Shown here in pieces: positions 8,287-16,170 of a DNA stretch of 35,308 nt. Location: NCBI GenBank assembly GCA_016764835.1, contig JAESRD010000284.1, positions 1 to 35,308 on the forward strand, written 5' to 3'. Positions within the stretch are counted from its first letter, which is position 1. The number at the start of each line of letters is the position of its first letter. A program made the position numbers and the translations under genes. The notes beneath the pieces were generated by a model. The model saw only the letters and a program-made list of their open reading frames with translations. It made no database searches and was not told the origin of the DNA. The stretch is from Paracoccaceae bacterium. Lineage in GTDB: Bacteria; Pseudomonadota; Alphaproteobacteria; Rhodobacterales; Rhodobacteraceae.

Positions 8287-9558
8287 TTGATCATTCCCTT
8301 TCATGTAAGCGAAATGCTTCGCAAAATCCGTGCCCGGTATGAGACCAATGCGACGGCCCAGCAGATGTTGCCAAAAGACGCAGAGTTTACGACTTTGCGC
8401 CCGGTACGAAACGCCAGCGCTGCGTCTGTTGCAAAATATTGGGCCAGGCTGATGGGCGGACAAACCGCACAAGAGGCAGACAGGCTGGCGCTGGCCGATC
8501 CTCATTCGGTTGAGCAGGCCGCAAAATACAGCGCCAATATTGAAAACTTCATTGGCACGGTGAAAATGCCTGTCGGCATAATCGGGCCGCTGCGGATAAA
8601 CGGGCTCAATGCAAACGGTGATTTTCATGTGCCCTTGGCAACCACTGAGGCGGCTTTGGTCGCGTCTTATGCCCGCGGTGCTTTCGCGGCGACCAAGGCT
8701 GGCGGCATTAGCACGGCGGTGCTTTATGAAGGTGTCATCCGCACGCCGGCTTTTGTCTTTGAAGGGCTGCTGAGCGCTGGGCAATTCGTCGATTGGGTCG
8801 TCAAAAACATCAAATCCCTGCAAGGGGCGGCTGAGAAAACCACCCGCTACGGCAAGCTGGTCTCGCTTGAGCCGGTGATCGACAACAATGTCGTGTTTTT
8901 GGTTTGCCGCTACACGACCGGCGACGCGGCGGGCCAAAACATGGTGACCATCGCCACCAATGCGCTGTGCGAGCAGATCGTCGCCGGTTGTCCGGTCACG
9001 ATCAACCAATGGTATATTGAGGGCAATTTTTCGGGCGATAAAAAGGCCTCGTTTTTGGGCATGGTCACGGGGCGGGGGCGCAAGGTCAGCGCCTCGGTGA
9101 CGCTACCGGCTCAGATTGTTGAAAAGACATTGGGCACAAGCGTGCAGGCCATGCTCGACTATGGAAGCGTGGCCAATCTTGGTGCGCATCTGTCTGGTCA
9201 AATGGGGGCGCAGGCGCATTTTGCCAATGGTCTCGCGGCGTTCTACATTGCCACCGGTCAAGACGCGGCTTGCGTGGCCGAGAGCGCGATTGGCATCACC
9301 CGGATGGAGGCGCGCGGCGATGATCTGTTTTGCTGCGTGACCATGCCCAATATTCTGGTCGGCTCTGTTGGCGGCGGCACAGGGCTGCCCAGCCAATCAG
9401 CCGCGCTCAACATTATGGGGCTTAAGGGCGAAGGCAAGGGGGCGGCTTTGGCTGAGCTGGCCGTGGCCATTTGTCTGTGCGGCGAGGTATCAATTGTCGC
9501 GGCAATCGCGGCGGGGCACTTTACCCGCGCCCATGAAAAATTGGCGCGCAAGAGATGA
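8287..9558 (+). CDS. Class I hydroxymethylglutaryl-CoA reductase homologue
   Basis: The 423-residue soluble protein has the class I HMG-CoA reductase core and no membrane domain. Motifs in order are ENFIGTVKMPVGIIGPL (86-102), PLATTEAALVAS with catalytic Glu121, TGDAAGQNM (211-219), SGDKKAS with Lys252, IATGQDAAC with Asp326, VGGGTGLPSQ, and a C-terminal GHFTRAHEK with His416. All four residues needed for the four-electron thioester-to-alcohol reduction are present. Several neighbouring residues differ from the usual (TEAAL for TEGxL, DKKASF for DKKPAA, GDAAGQN for GDAMGMN, AHEKLAR for AHMxHNR), so the substrate may not be HMG-CoA. The start TTG 8287 has AGAGG 6 bases upstream; ATG 8314 is the alternative. 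No other mevalonate-pathway gene is present. The gene overlaps ubiA-like by ATGA and heads the operon. Confidence 0.85.
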   Translation: MIIPFHVSEMLRKIRARYETNATAQQMLPKDAEFTTLRPVRNASAASVAKYWARLMGGQTAQEADRLALADPHSVEQAAKYSANIENFIGTVKMPVGIIGPLRINGLNANGDFHVPLATTEAALVASYARGAFAATKAGGISTAVLYEGVIRTPAFVFEGLLSAGQFVDWVVKNIKSLQGAAEKTTRYGKLVSLEPVIDNNVVFLVCRYTTGDAAGQNMVTIATNALCEQIVAGCPVTINQWYIEGNFSGDKKASFLGMVTGRGRKVSASVTLPAQIVEKTLGTSVQAMLDYGSVANLGAHLSGQMGAQAHFANGLAAFYIATGQDAACVAESAIGITRMEARGDDLFCCVTMPNILVGSVGGGTGLPSQSAALNIMGLKGEGKGAALAELAVAICLCGEVSIVAAIAAGHFTRAHEKLARKR

Positions 9559-10469
9559 CCCAGCCCCTGTTGCAACGTCTCTGGATCTATCAGGCCGAGC
9601 GGTTCCCCTTGGCCAAGACCATGCCGCTTTTAGCGGTGTTCTCTGCCGCCAGCATCTGCGTCTCGGCCCAGCTCTCGGGCAGGGCATTGCCGCATTGGCT
9701 GGGCTTTGTCGCCGCCTTTGTCGTGGTTATGGCTTTATTTTTCCAGCTGCGGGTTTGCGACGAATATAAAGACCTTGAAGACGATCAAAAATACCGCCCC
9801 GAACGGCCGATCCCGCGTGGGCTGGTTTCACTCAGCACAATCCTTAAGCTGGGCCTGCTGACCATGCCGCTGGCCGCTTTGGTGACTTGGCTCTGGTACG
9901 GGCCGGTCTTGTGGCTGCTATTGTTGGTCTGGCTCTGGCTGGCGGCCATGACCGCCGAATTTGGCGTGCCGCACTGGCTCAAAGCCCGCCCAGTGCTCTA
10001 CCTGCTCAGCCATATGGCGATCATGCCGCTGATTGACCTGTTGCTCACCAGTTTTGAATGGGCGCTGCACGGCGAACCGGCATCAAAACTGTGGATCTTT
10101 CTGGCCCTGTCCTTCGTCAATGGCTGCGTCTTGGAAATAGGCCGCAAGCTCTGGGCAACCGAGAATGAGATAACCGGTGTCGAGACCTATTCTGGCCTCT
10201 GGGGGCCACAGCGCGCGGCGCAGATCTGGCTGGCTTTCGTCGCTGTCTCATGTGCCTTGCTGGTGGCGGTTGGCTTTGCCACTGGTGTCGGCTGGGCCAG
10301 TCTGGCCATAGGGGTGGTGGGCTTTGCAATCTGTGCCAAAAGTGCTGTTGCTTATATGCGCGTGCCCACAAAAGCCGCCCAAGAACGGATGGATATGCTG
10401 GCCGGGCTATGGGTATTTGGATGTTATGCCGTTGCGGGCTTTTTGCCTCTTATCATCAAGGTGTTCTGA
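9555..10469 (+). CDS. UbiA-superfamily prenyltransferase-like membrane protein
   Basis: The polytopic membrane protein (304 residues, about 8-9 hydrophobic segments) has the UbiA first acidic motif, DEYKDLEDDQKYRPERPIPRG around residues 69-89, which binds the Mg-diphosphate of a prenyl donor. A weaker second motif, ENEITGVETYS, lies near 196-206. Family members move a prenyl or other hydrophobic diphosphate group onto an aromatic, glycerol-phosphate, heme or chlorophyllide acceptor. The donor and acceptor here are unknown. It is translationally coupled on both sides (ATGA with the reductase gene, TGATG with the phosphotransferase gene). It does not look like the housekeeping UbiA or CtaB by its DEYKDLEDD motif, nor can I assign it to ChlG. 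Confidence 0.78.
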   Translation: MTQPLLQRLWIYQAERFPLAKTMPLLAVFSAASICVSAQLSGRALPHWLGFVAAFVVVMALFFQLRVCDEYKDLEDDQKYRPERPIPRGLVSLSTILKLGLLTMPLAALVTWLWYGPVLWLLLLVWLWLAAMTAEFGVPHWLKARPVLYLLSHMAIMPLIDLLLTSFEWALHGEPASKLWIFLALSFVNGCVLEIGRKLWATENEITGVETYSGLWGPQRAAQIWLAFVAVSCALLVAVGFATGVGWASLAIGVVGFAICAKSAVAYMRVPTKAAQERMDMLAGLWVFGCYAVAGFLPLIIKVF

Positions 10470-12907
10470 TGAAACTTATTCTTTTACAACAAGAAGCTAC
10501 GCAGGCCGAAACGGCTGGCGGCAAGGCCGCATCACTGGCCCGGCTGGCGGCTGAGGGCTTCAACCCGCCCGCGTTTTTTGTCATCTCAGCAGAGGCGTTT
10601 GTTATGGGCGAGGCCGTGCCAGCGCTGGCCTTGGCGCTGCGCTCAGCGCTCCAAAACCTCGGGCCCGGCCCCTTTGCCGTGCGCAGCTCAGGCCGCCAAG
10701 AAGACGGGGCTGAGCACAGCCATGCTGGCCAGTTTGACACAGTGCTTAATGTCGCCAGCGGCGATGTTTTGGCGGCTGCCAAACAGGTCTGGGCCTCGGG
10801 GTTTTCAGACATCGTGCAAACTTATCGCCGGGTAAAATCAGGCGGCGAAGCCGAAGCGCCCGCGATCATCATTCAGCGGATGATAGACGCGCAAAGTGCC
10901 GGGGTGGCGTTCTCAGCCGACCCGGTAACCGGGCAGCGCGGCCATGTGGTGCTGTCGGCTGTCAGCGGTCTGGGTGAGGCGCTGGTTTCAGGCGAAGTTG
11001 ATGGCGAAGATTGGACGATTGGCGCGCAGATCCAAGCGCCGCAAGAACCAAAGGTTCTGACCCAAGACCAAGCTTGCGAAGTGGCCAAACTGGCCCGCGC
11101 GGCTGAGGCCGCCTTTGGCCGGCCGCAAGATATCGAATGGGCGTTTGACGCGGAGGGCTTGCATATTTTGCAGGCTCGGCCGATCACCACAGCACTTCAG
11201 CCTTTGCCAAACACCGACCAAACACTGACGATTTTTGACAACTCAAATATCATTGAAAGCTATCCCGGCATGGTCAGCCCGCTGACCTATTCGTTTGCGC
11301 TGCACATCTACTCGCGGGTCTACCGCGCCTTTGTCGGGATGCTCGGCGTGCCGCCCAGCACGGTGGCGCAAAACGCGGCTGTGTTTGACAATATGCTCGG
11401 TCGGATTGATGGCCGGGTCTATTACAATCTGGTCAATTGGTACCGGGCGCTGGCGCTGCTGCCCGGCTTCTCGCTCAACCGTTCCTATATGGAAACCATG
11501 ATGGGCGTGTCAGAGCCGATGCCGCTTGAGATCACGCAGGCTATTGGGCCGCCTCCAGCGACCGGCATAGCCAAGGTTTTGGAGTATCTCAAACTGGCCA
11601 AGGTGGCGGCGGGGCTGGCGTGGCACGCCTTGCTGCTGGGGCGCACCCGCCGCTTGTTTTACGTTCGGCTTGAGGCCGCACTTGGCAGCGGGCTTGACGT
11701 GACCAAGGCCGGGCCAAGCCAGCTGGCCGCCGAGTACCGCAAGATTGAAAGCACCTTGCTTGACCGCTGGGACGCGCCGCTGGTCAATGACTTTTTGTGC
11801 ATGATCGCCTTTGGCGCCTCGCGCAATATGCTTGAGAAATGGCTCGGCCCGGAGGGGCTGCTGCTGCATAATGATGTGATGATCGGGCAGGGCGATATTG
11901 TCTCGGCTGAGCCTGCGCAGCGGATTGCCAAAATTGGGGCGATGGTGCGCGCGGCAGGTCTCACCCAAGAGTTTGCCGAAGGTGGGCTTGATGCGCTGGG
12001 CCAGCACCCAGTGATCATGGCCGAGATAAATTCCTATCTCGAAAAGTTTGGCGATAGATGCACCGAAGAGCTAAAGCTTGAGAGCATTCCGCTCAGCGAT
12101 GATCCGGCGACATTGCTCTATGCGATTGCCGCCAGCGCTGAGCGCGGCAGCGTGGCCCGACCAAAGCCAAATCTGCCAGATTGGCGCGCATTGTTCCCCA
12201 AGAACCCGGTCAAACGTATGGTGGCCAAATCGGTGATCACGTGGACCAAAGCCCGTGTGCGCGACCGTGAAAACCTGCGCTTTGAGCGGACGCGTCTGTT
12301 TGGCTATGCGCGGCGCGTGTTCTTGGCTATTGGCCGCGAATTTGCGGCGCGCGATATGCTGGGGAGCCAACGCGATGTTTTCTTTTTGACCACGCATGAA
12401 GTGCTCGGTGCGATTGAAGGTTTTAGCCTGTCGCCCGACCTCAAGACCATTGTCACACAGCGCAAGGCTGAGAATGCGGCGTCGTCTGAGCGCCCCGATC
12501 CGCCAGAGCGGATAGAGACCCGTGGCCCGGCTGTGGCCCCGGTTTGGGCGCAGCCCGCCGCCGCTGAGCCGGACAATGCTACGGTAAAAACGGCCACCGG
12601 CTGCTCGGCTGGGCAAGTCACGGCCAAGGCACGTATCATTCGCGACCCGCGTACTGAGAAGCTAAACCCCGGTGATATTTTGGTCGCCCGGCATACTGAT
12701 CCCGGTTGGATCGCGGTGTTTGCCAATGCTTCGGCAATTGTTGTCGAGCGCGGCTCGCTGCTGTCACATTCGGCTATTGTGGCGCGCGAGCTGGGTATTC
12801 CTTGTGTTGTCGGGCTGAAAGACGCGACAAACTGGGTGATGGACGGCGAGATGCTCACGGTTGATGGTGCGGCGGGCACAGTGGAGAAATGCAATGCAAC
12901 GCTCTGA
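10469..12907 (+). CDS. PEP-synthase/rifampicin-phosphotransferase-like phosphotransferase (ATP-binding and swivelling His domains, no PEP barrel)
   Basis: The protein of 812 residues starts with a PPDK/PEPS-type ATP-binding domain (about 1-240; GGKAASLARLAAEGF near 15, FAVRSSGRQEDG near 70, DPVTGQRG, IEWAFD...LHILQARPIT). A middle domain beginning NSNIIESYPGMVSPLTYSF follows, and the C-terminal swivelling phosphohistidine domain comes last (VERGSLLSHSAIVARELGIPCVVG, His767). The C-terminal PEP/pyruvate TIM barrel of true PEP synthase is absent. This three-part order is that of rifampicin phosphotransferase, which phosphorylates an alcohol while splitting ATP to AMP and Pi; the middle domain would set the substrate. 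Here an alcohol made by the upstream reductase is a plausible acceptor. The start is ATG 10469, overlapping the UbiA stop as TGATG; upstream in-frame sequence belongs to the shadow of the UbiA gene. Confidence 0.75.
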   Translation: MKLILLQQEATQAETAGGKAASLARLAAEGFNPPAFFVISAEAFVMGEAVPALALALRSALQNLGPGPFAVRSSGRQEDGAEHSHAGQFDTVLNVASGDVLAAAKQVWASGFSDIVQTYRRVKSGGEAEAPAIIIQRMIDAQSAGVAFSADPVTGQRGHVVLSAVSGLGEALVSGEVDGEDWTIGAQIQAPQEPKVLTQDQACEVAKLARAAEAAFGRPQDIEWAFDAEGLHILQARPITTALQPLPNTDQTLTIFDNSNIIESYPGMVSPLTYSFALHIYSRVYRAFVGMLGVPPSTVAQNAAVFDNMLGRIDGRVYYNLVNWYRALALLPGFSLNRSYMETMMGVSEPMPLEITQAIGPPPATGIAKVLEYLKLAKVAAGLAWHALLLGRTRRLFYVRLEAALGSGLDVTKAGPSQLAAEYRKIESTLLDRWDAPLVNDFLCMIAFGASRNMLEKWLGPEGLLLHNDVMIGQGDIVSAEPAQRIAKIGAMVRAAGLTQEFAEGGLDALGQHPVIMAEINSYLEKFGDRCTEELKLESIPLSDDPATLLYAIAASAERGSVARPKPNLPDWRALFPKNPVKRMVAKSVITWTKARVRDRENLRFERTRLFGYARRVFLAIGREFAARDMLGSQRDVFFLTTHEVLGAIEGFSLSPDLKTIVTQRKAENAASSERPDPPERIETRGPAVAPVWAQPAAAEPDNATVKTATGCSAGQVTAKARIIRDPRTEKLNPGDILVARHTDPGWIAVFANASAIVVERGSLLSHSAIVARELGIPCVVGLKDATNWVMDGEMLTVDGAAGTVEKCNATL

Positions 12908-14009
12908 AATAGAAGCCAAAGCCGCCTTTGATCACATCCGCTATGCCCAGCTTTGGGAAGATGCAGACGTGCTGACCCAAGCGCTGGGCGGTTGCAAAGG
13001 CGGCACGCTGGTCTCCATCTGTTCGGCGGGCGACAATGCGCTGGCCATGCTTGTGCTCGACCCGGCGCGGGTTGTCGTGGTTGATCTTTCGCCGGCGCAG
13101 ATCGCCTGTTTGAACTTGCGGATGGGCATGTATAGCAACCTCAGCCACGCTGAGTTTTTGGAACTGATGGGTTCGCGCCCCAGTGCGCGGCGCGCCGGGC
13201 TTTTGGCTAAGGCTGTGCAAGGGCAAGAGCCGCAGATCGTCGACTTTTGGCTGAATCTGACAGATGAGGTTGTCAAACATGGCGCCGGTGGTGTTGGCAA
13301 GTTTGAGCGCTACTTTCGCATCTTTCGTACCTATCTTTTGCCGTTGGTGCATAGCCGTAAAACCATTGACGAGATCTTTGTCTCGCGCCCGCCAAAAGAG
13401 CGCAAAGCCTTCTTTGACAAACGCTTCAATACCCTGCGTTGGCGGATTTTGCTCAGCGTGTTTTTCTCGCGGTTTGTCATGGGCCGTATGGGCCGCGACA
13501 AAGCGTTTTTTGACCATGTTGAGGGCAGCCCCGCGCAGCATGTGGCCCGCCGTTTGCGCCATGCCGGGGTTGATTGTGACCCGGCGGATAACCCGTATCT
13601 GCACTGGATCATGAAGGGCACGCATGGCGATGCGCTGCCAATGGCTTGGCGGATCGAGCACTTCGAGATCATCAAATCGCGGCTTGATCGGATCGAAATT
13701 CGCCCTGGATCGCTGGAGGCTTTTGTCTCAACCGGCGAGCGGGCTGACGGGTTTAACCTGTCGGATATTTTTGAATATATGTCGGAGGATGTCTTTGCCA
13801 CCGTCTACAAGTCAATTGTCGATGCCGCCGCTCCCAAAGCTCGGCTGGTCTATTGGAACATGATGGCGCCGCGCCGTGTGCCTGCCGAAATGCAGAGCAA
13901 GATCAATACGTTATCCGAAGTTGAGGACCGCCTCAAAGCTGAAGATAAAGCCTTCTTCTACTCAGATTTCGTCGTTGAAGAGGTTATCGTCGAAGAGGCC
14001 GTTTCTTGA
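12894..14009 (+). CDS. DUF3419 family, BtaA-like SAM-dependent 3-amino-3-carboxypropyl transferase
   Basis: This 371-residue protein has the DUF3419 pattern: an N-terminal FDHIRYAQLWED, an atypical Rossmann SAM site (LVSICSAGDNALAML near residue 42, VVVVDLSPAQIACLNLRM near 60), and a C-terminal GFNLSDIFEYMS with VYWNMMAPRRVP. The characterised member BtaA moves the 3-amino-3-carboxypropyl group of SAM onto diacylglycerol, the first step of betaine-lipid synthesis. The methyltransferase BtaB that would complete betaine lipid is not in this operon. The acceptor could therefore be a different hydroxy lipid. Start ATG 12894 has a GGAG upstream and lies 14 bases inside the previous gene, in another frame. 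An earlier in-frame ATG at 12861 is less likely. Confidence 0.75.
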   Translation: MQRSEIEAKAAFDHIRYAQLWEDADVLTQALGGCKGGTLVSICSAGDNALAMLVLDPARVVVVDLSPAQIACLNLRMGMYSNLSHAEFLELMGSRPSARRAGLLAKAVQGQEPQIVDFWLNLTDEVVKHGAGGVGKFERYFRIFRTYLLPLVHSRKTIDEIFVSRPPKERKAFFDKRFNTLRWRILLSVFFSRFVMGRMGRDKAFFDHVEGSPAQHVARRLRHAGVDCDPADNPYLHWIMKGTHGDALPMAWRIEHFEIIKSRLDRIEIRPGSLEAFVSTGERADGFNLSDIFEYMSEDVFATVYKSIVDAAAPKARLVYWNMMAPRRVPAEMQSKINTLSEVEDRLKAEDKAFFYSDFVVEEVIVEEAVS

Positions 14010-15328
14010 GCATCTTCGTCCAAGTTCTTATGGCCTTCGGGTCGGTCTTGGTCTTGCTCGGGCTTATGGCTGTGGTCCGCAAACTGGCCAAATCCGTGGG
14101 GCTGAGCGCCGAAGTTCAGCGCAAGCTGGTTCATATCGGCACCGGGCTTTATGCGCTCACCTTGCCTTGGCTGTTCCCCGCCCGCTGGCCTGTTTACATG
14201 CTCATCGCCACGACGCTGGTGGTGATGGCCGTTCTGCGTCTGCCACGGTTTTCCAAAACCGGGCTGGGGGCGACCCTGCACACTATTGACCGGCGCTCTT
14301 ACGGTGACTTTCTGCTGGCCCTGTCTATTGGCATTTGCTTCCTGCTGGCGCAGGGCAACCTGTTGCAATACGTGCTGCCAATCGCCGTGCTCACCCTTGC
14401 TGACGCCGCTGCCGCGCTGGCAGGCACGGTTTACGGCACTAAGCGGTTCAAGGTCGAAGAAAGCCATAAAAGCGTCGAAGGTTCGGCGGTTTTCTTTGCC
14501 GTGACGCTGGTGATCTCGCTCATCTGCCTGTTGCTCTTGGCTGATCTACCGCCGCTTAATGTGTTGGCCCTATCGCTGATGATCGCCGCCTTTGGCACCT
14601 TGGTCGAGGCGCAAAGCTGGCGCGGTTTTGACAACCTGTTTCTGCCGCTCGGCCTGCTGATCTTCCTCGCCGTGCACGGCGACAGCACATTGCCGCAGTT
14701 GGCTGTGCTCGCCGGGTTATTCGCACTCAGCCTCGCTGGCTTTCGCTATCTTGGCCCCGGACTGGGGCTCAACGCCCATACTGGCCGGGTCTATGTTGTC
14801 GTCGTGTTCTTGCTGCTGGCGGTGACGGCGGTGCAAAACGCAGCACTGCCGGTCTTGGTTTTGGTCGCCCATGCATGGTGCCGCATGAGCACCCCCTGCA
14901 ACGAGAAATACCCCGATCTGGATGTCGCCGCCTCGTTGGCTTTGTTCAGCTTTGGCTGGCTGGCCTTGGGCAATGCGACCGGGTGGAACGCGATTTCATT
15001 CTACGGTCTCAGCGCCATGGGGCTGACAATGGGGCTGTGCGTGTTGGCTTTGCCGCCAGTGCGGATGCGTTTTTTTGGCAGTTTGGCAATTGCTGCCGCT
15101 CTGTTTGGCGTCCATCAGGGCGTTGTCTCGGTGAACCCGAGTAATGCGAATTGGGCCGGGCCAATGGTCGGCCCGTCGCTTGTCGTTCTGGGGTTGGTTG
15201 CGGCCGCGACCACAGCCATTCCGTGCTTTTTTGACAATGACCGGGTGATGAAACTCACGCTGTTGGCACTGGCAGTGCCGCTTGGTTATTACGGCTTTGC
15301 CCTCATGCAAATGGAGAAACCATTTTGA
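14006..15328 (+). CDS. Phytol/dolichol kinase-like (SEC59/VTE5 family) polytopic membrane protein
   Basis: Hydrophobic 440-residue membrane protein with roughly a dozen or more membrane segments. Its first half shows the CTP-dependent lipid kinase signature: QRKLVHIGTGLYALTLPWLF near residue 38, then LADAAAALAGTVYGTKRF and SHKSVEGSAVFF near 131-165. This family (plant phytol kinase VTE5, farnesol kinase, yeast Sec59 and Dgk1) phosphorylates isoprenoid or lipid alcohols. The second half is a further multi-span region I cannot assign, making the protein about twice the usual length. The start is a TTG at 14006 with a GAAGAGG site 8 bases upstream, overlapping the preceding stop. Together with the PEP-synthase-like enzyme it would offer two phosphorylations of one alcohol, giving a diphosphate for the UbiA protein. 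That link is inference. Confidence 0.65.
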   Translation: MSIFVQVLMAFGSVLVLLGLMAVVRKLAKSVGLSAEVQRKLVHIGTGLYALTLPWLFPARWPVYMLIATTLVVMAVLRLPRFSKTGLGATLHTIDRRSYGDFLLALSIGICFLLAQGNLLQYVLPIAVLTLADAAAALAGTVYGTKRFKVEESHKSVEGSAVFFAVTLVISLICLLLLADLPPLNVLALSLMIAAFGTLVEAQSWRGFDNLFLPLGLLIFLAVHGDSTLPQLAVLAGLFALSLAGFRYLGPGLGLNAHTGRVYVVVVFLLLAVTAVQNAALPVLVLVAHAWCRMSTPCNEKYPDLDVAASLALFSFGWLALGNATGWNAISFYGLSAMGLTMGLCVLALPPVRMRFFGSLAIAAALFGVHQGVVSVNPSNANWAGPMVGPSLVVLGLVAAATTAIPCFFDNDRVMKLTLLALAVPLGYYGFALMQMEKPF

Positions 15329-16170
15329 CCAAAAAAACGCTCAAGTCCGACGGTGCCGCGGTTTCTATCTACCTCGATGCGCCTGATTGGCAGGGCAAGC
15401 CGACTGCGGCTTTGGGTGATTTTTCGTGCAAAACGCCAGAGGCCGGGGCGGATATTCTGGCCCAAGCCATAGCGCAAGTTCAGGCCGCAGGCTTAGGTCA
15501 AATTATTGGCCCAATGAGCGGTGACACTTGGCACAGCTACCGTTTTGTCAGCCAAAGCGATGGCTCGGCCCCGTTTCTGCTAGAGCCAAATAATAAGCCG
15601 CATGAGCTGGCCGTGTTCGAAGATGCTGGCTTTGCCCAGATCAGCGGCTACTTTTCGGCCAAAGTCCCGCTCGAAGCCGCCGCCAGAAACACACCGCCCG
15701 AGACGACTGATTTTACCATTGAGATGTGGGACGGTACCGACCCGGAGCGCATGTTTGGCCAAGTGTTTGAGCTGTCAGTGCAGGCCTTTGCCAACAATGC
15801 CTTCTACAAACCAATCAGCCGGGAGGACTTCTTGGCCATGTATATGCCCATCGTGCCAATGATCAAAAAAGAGCTGATCTTTTTTGCCCGCAGGCCCGAT
15901 GGCAGCCTTGCCGGGTTTCTGTTTGGCATCCCAAATTACGCCGATGGCCCGCAGCCAAAGGCGGTGATCCTGAAAACCTATGCCAGCCTTTCGCGCGGGG
16001 CGGGGCAGCATTTGGCCTATGCGTTTCACCGTGCTGGTTTGGCGCAGGGCTTTGTCACCGCGATCCACGCGCTGATCCATGATGACAACCTGTCTGCCAT
16101 GCGCAGTGCCGTTGAAGGGGCTGAAATATTTCGCCGCTACAGCCTGCTCGGAATGCAGCTCGATGGCTAA
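15325..16170 (+). CDS. GNAT-like N-acyltransferase of unknown substrate
   Basis: The predicted soluble protein of 281 residues has a C-terminal half that resembles GNAT acyltransferases. A central strand reads GSLAGFLFGIP, an acyl-CoA loop-like LSRGAGQHLAYAFHRAGLAQGF lies near residue 213, and the ending NLSAMRSAVEGAEIFRRYSLLGM matches the usual N-x-x-x-M...RxYxLy pattern of GNATs acting on small amines. The N-terminal half (EDAGFAQISGYFSAKV and nearby) may be a second degenerate GNAT repeat. A free amino group made by the DUF3419 enzyme would be a natural acceptor, but nothing in the sequence proves it. The start is TTG 15325, overlapping the previous stop as TTGA, with GGAG upstream. Confidence 0.55.
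   Translation: MTKKTLKSDGAAVSIYLDAPDWQGKPTAALGDFSCKTPEAGADILAQAIAQVQAAGLGQIIGPMSGDTWHSYRFVSQSDGSAPFLLEPNNKPHELAVFEDAGFAQISGYFSAKVPLEAAARNTPPETTDFTIEMWDGTDPERMFGQVFELSVQAFANNAFYKPISREDFLAMYMPIVPMIKKELIFFARRPDGSLAGFLFGIPNYADGPQPKAVILKTYASLSRGAGQHLAYAFHRAGLAQGFVTAIHALIHDDNLSAMRSAVEGAEIFRRYSLLGMQLDG

Noticed and set aside
8287..9558. Start of a complete mevalonate pathway
   Set aside because: No HMG-CoA synthase, mevalonate kinase family (GHMP) or decarboxylase gene occurs in the window.
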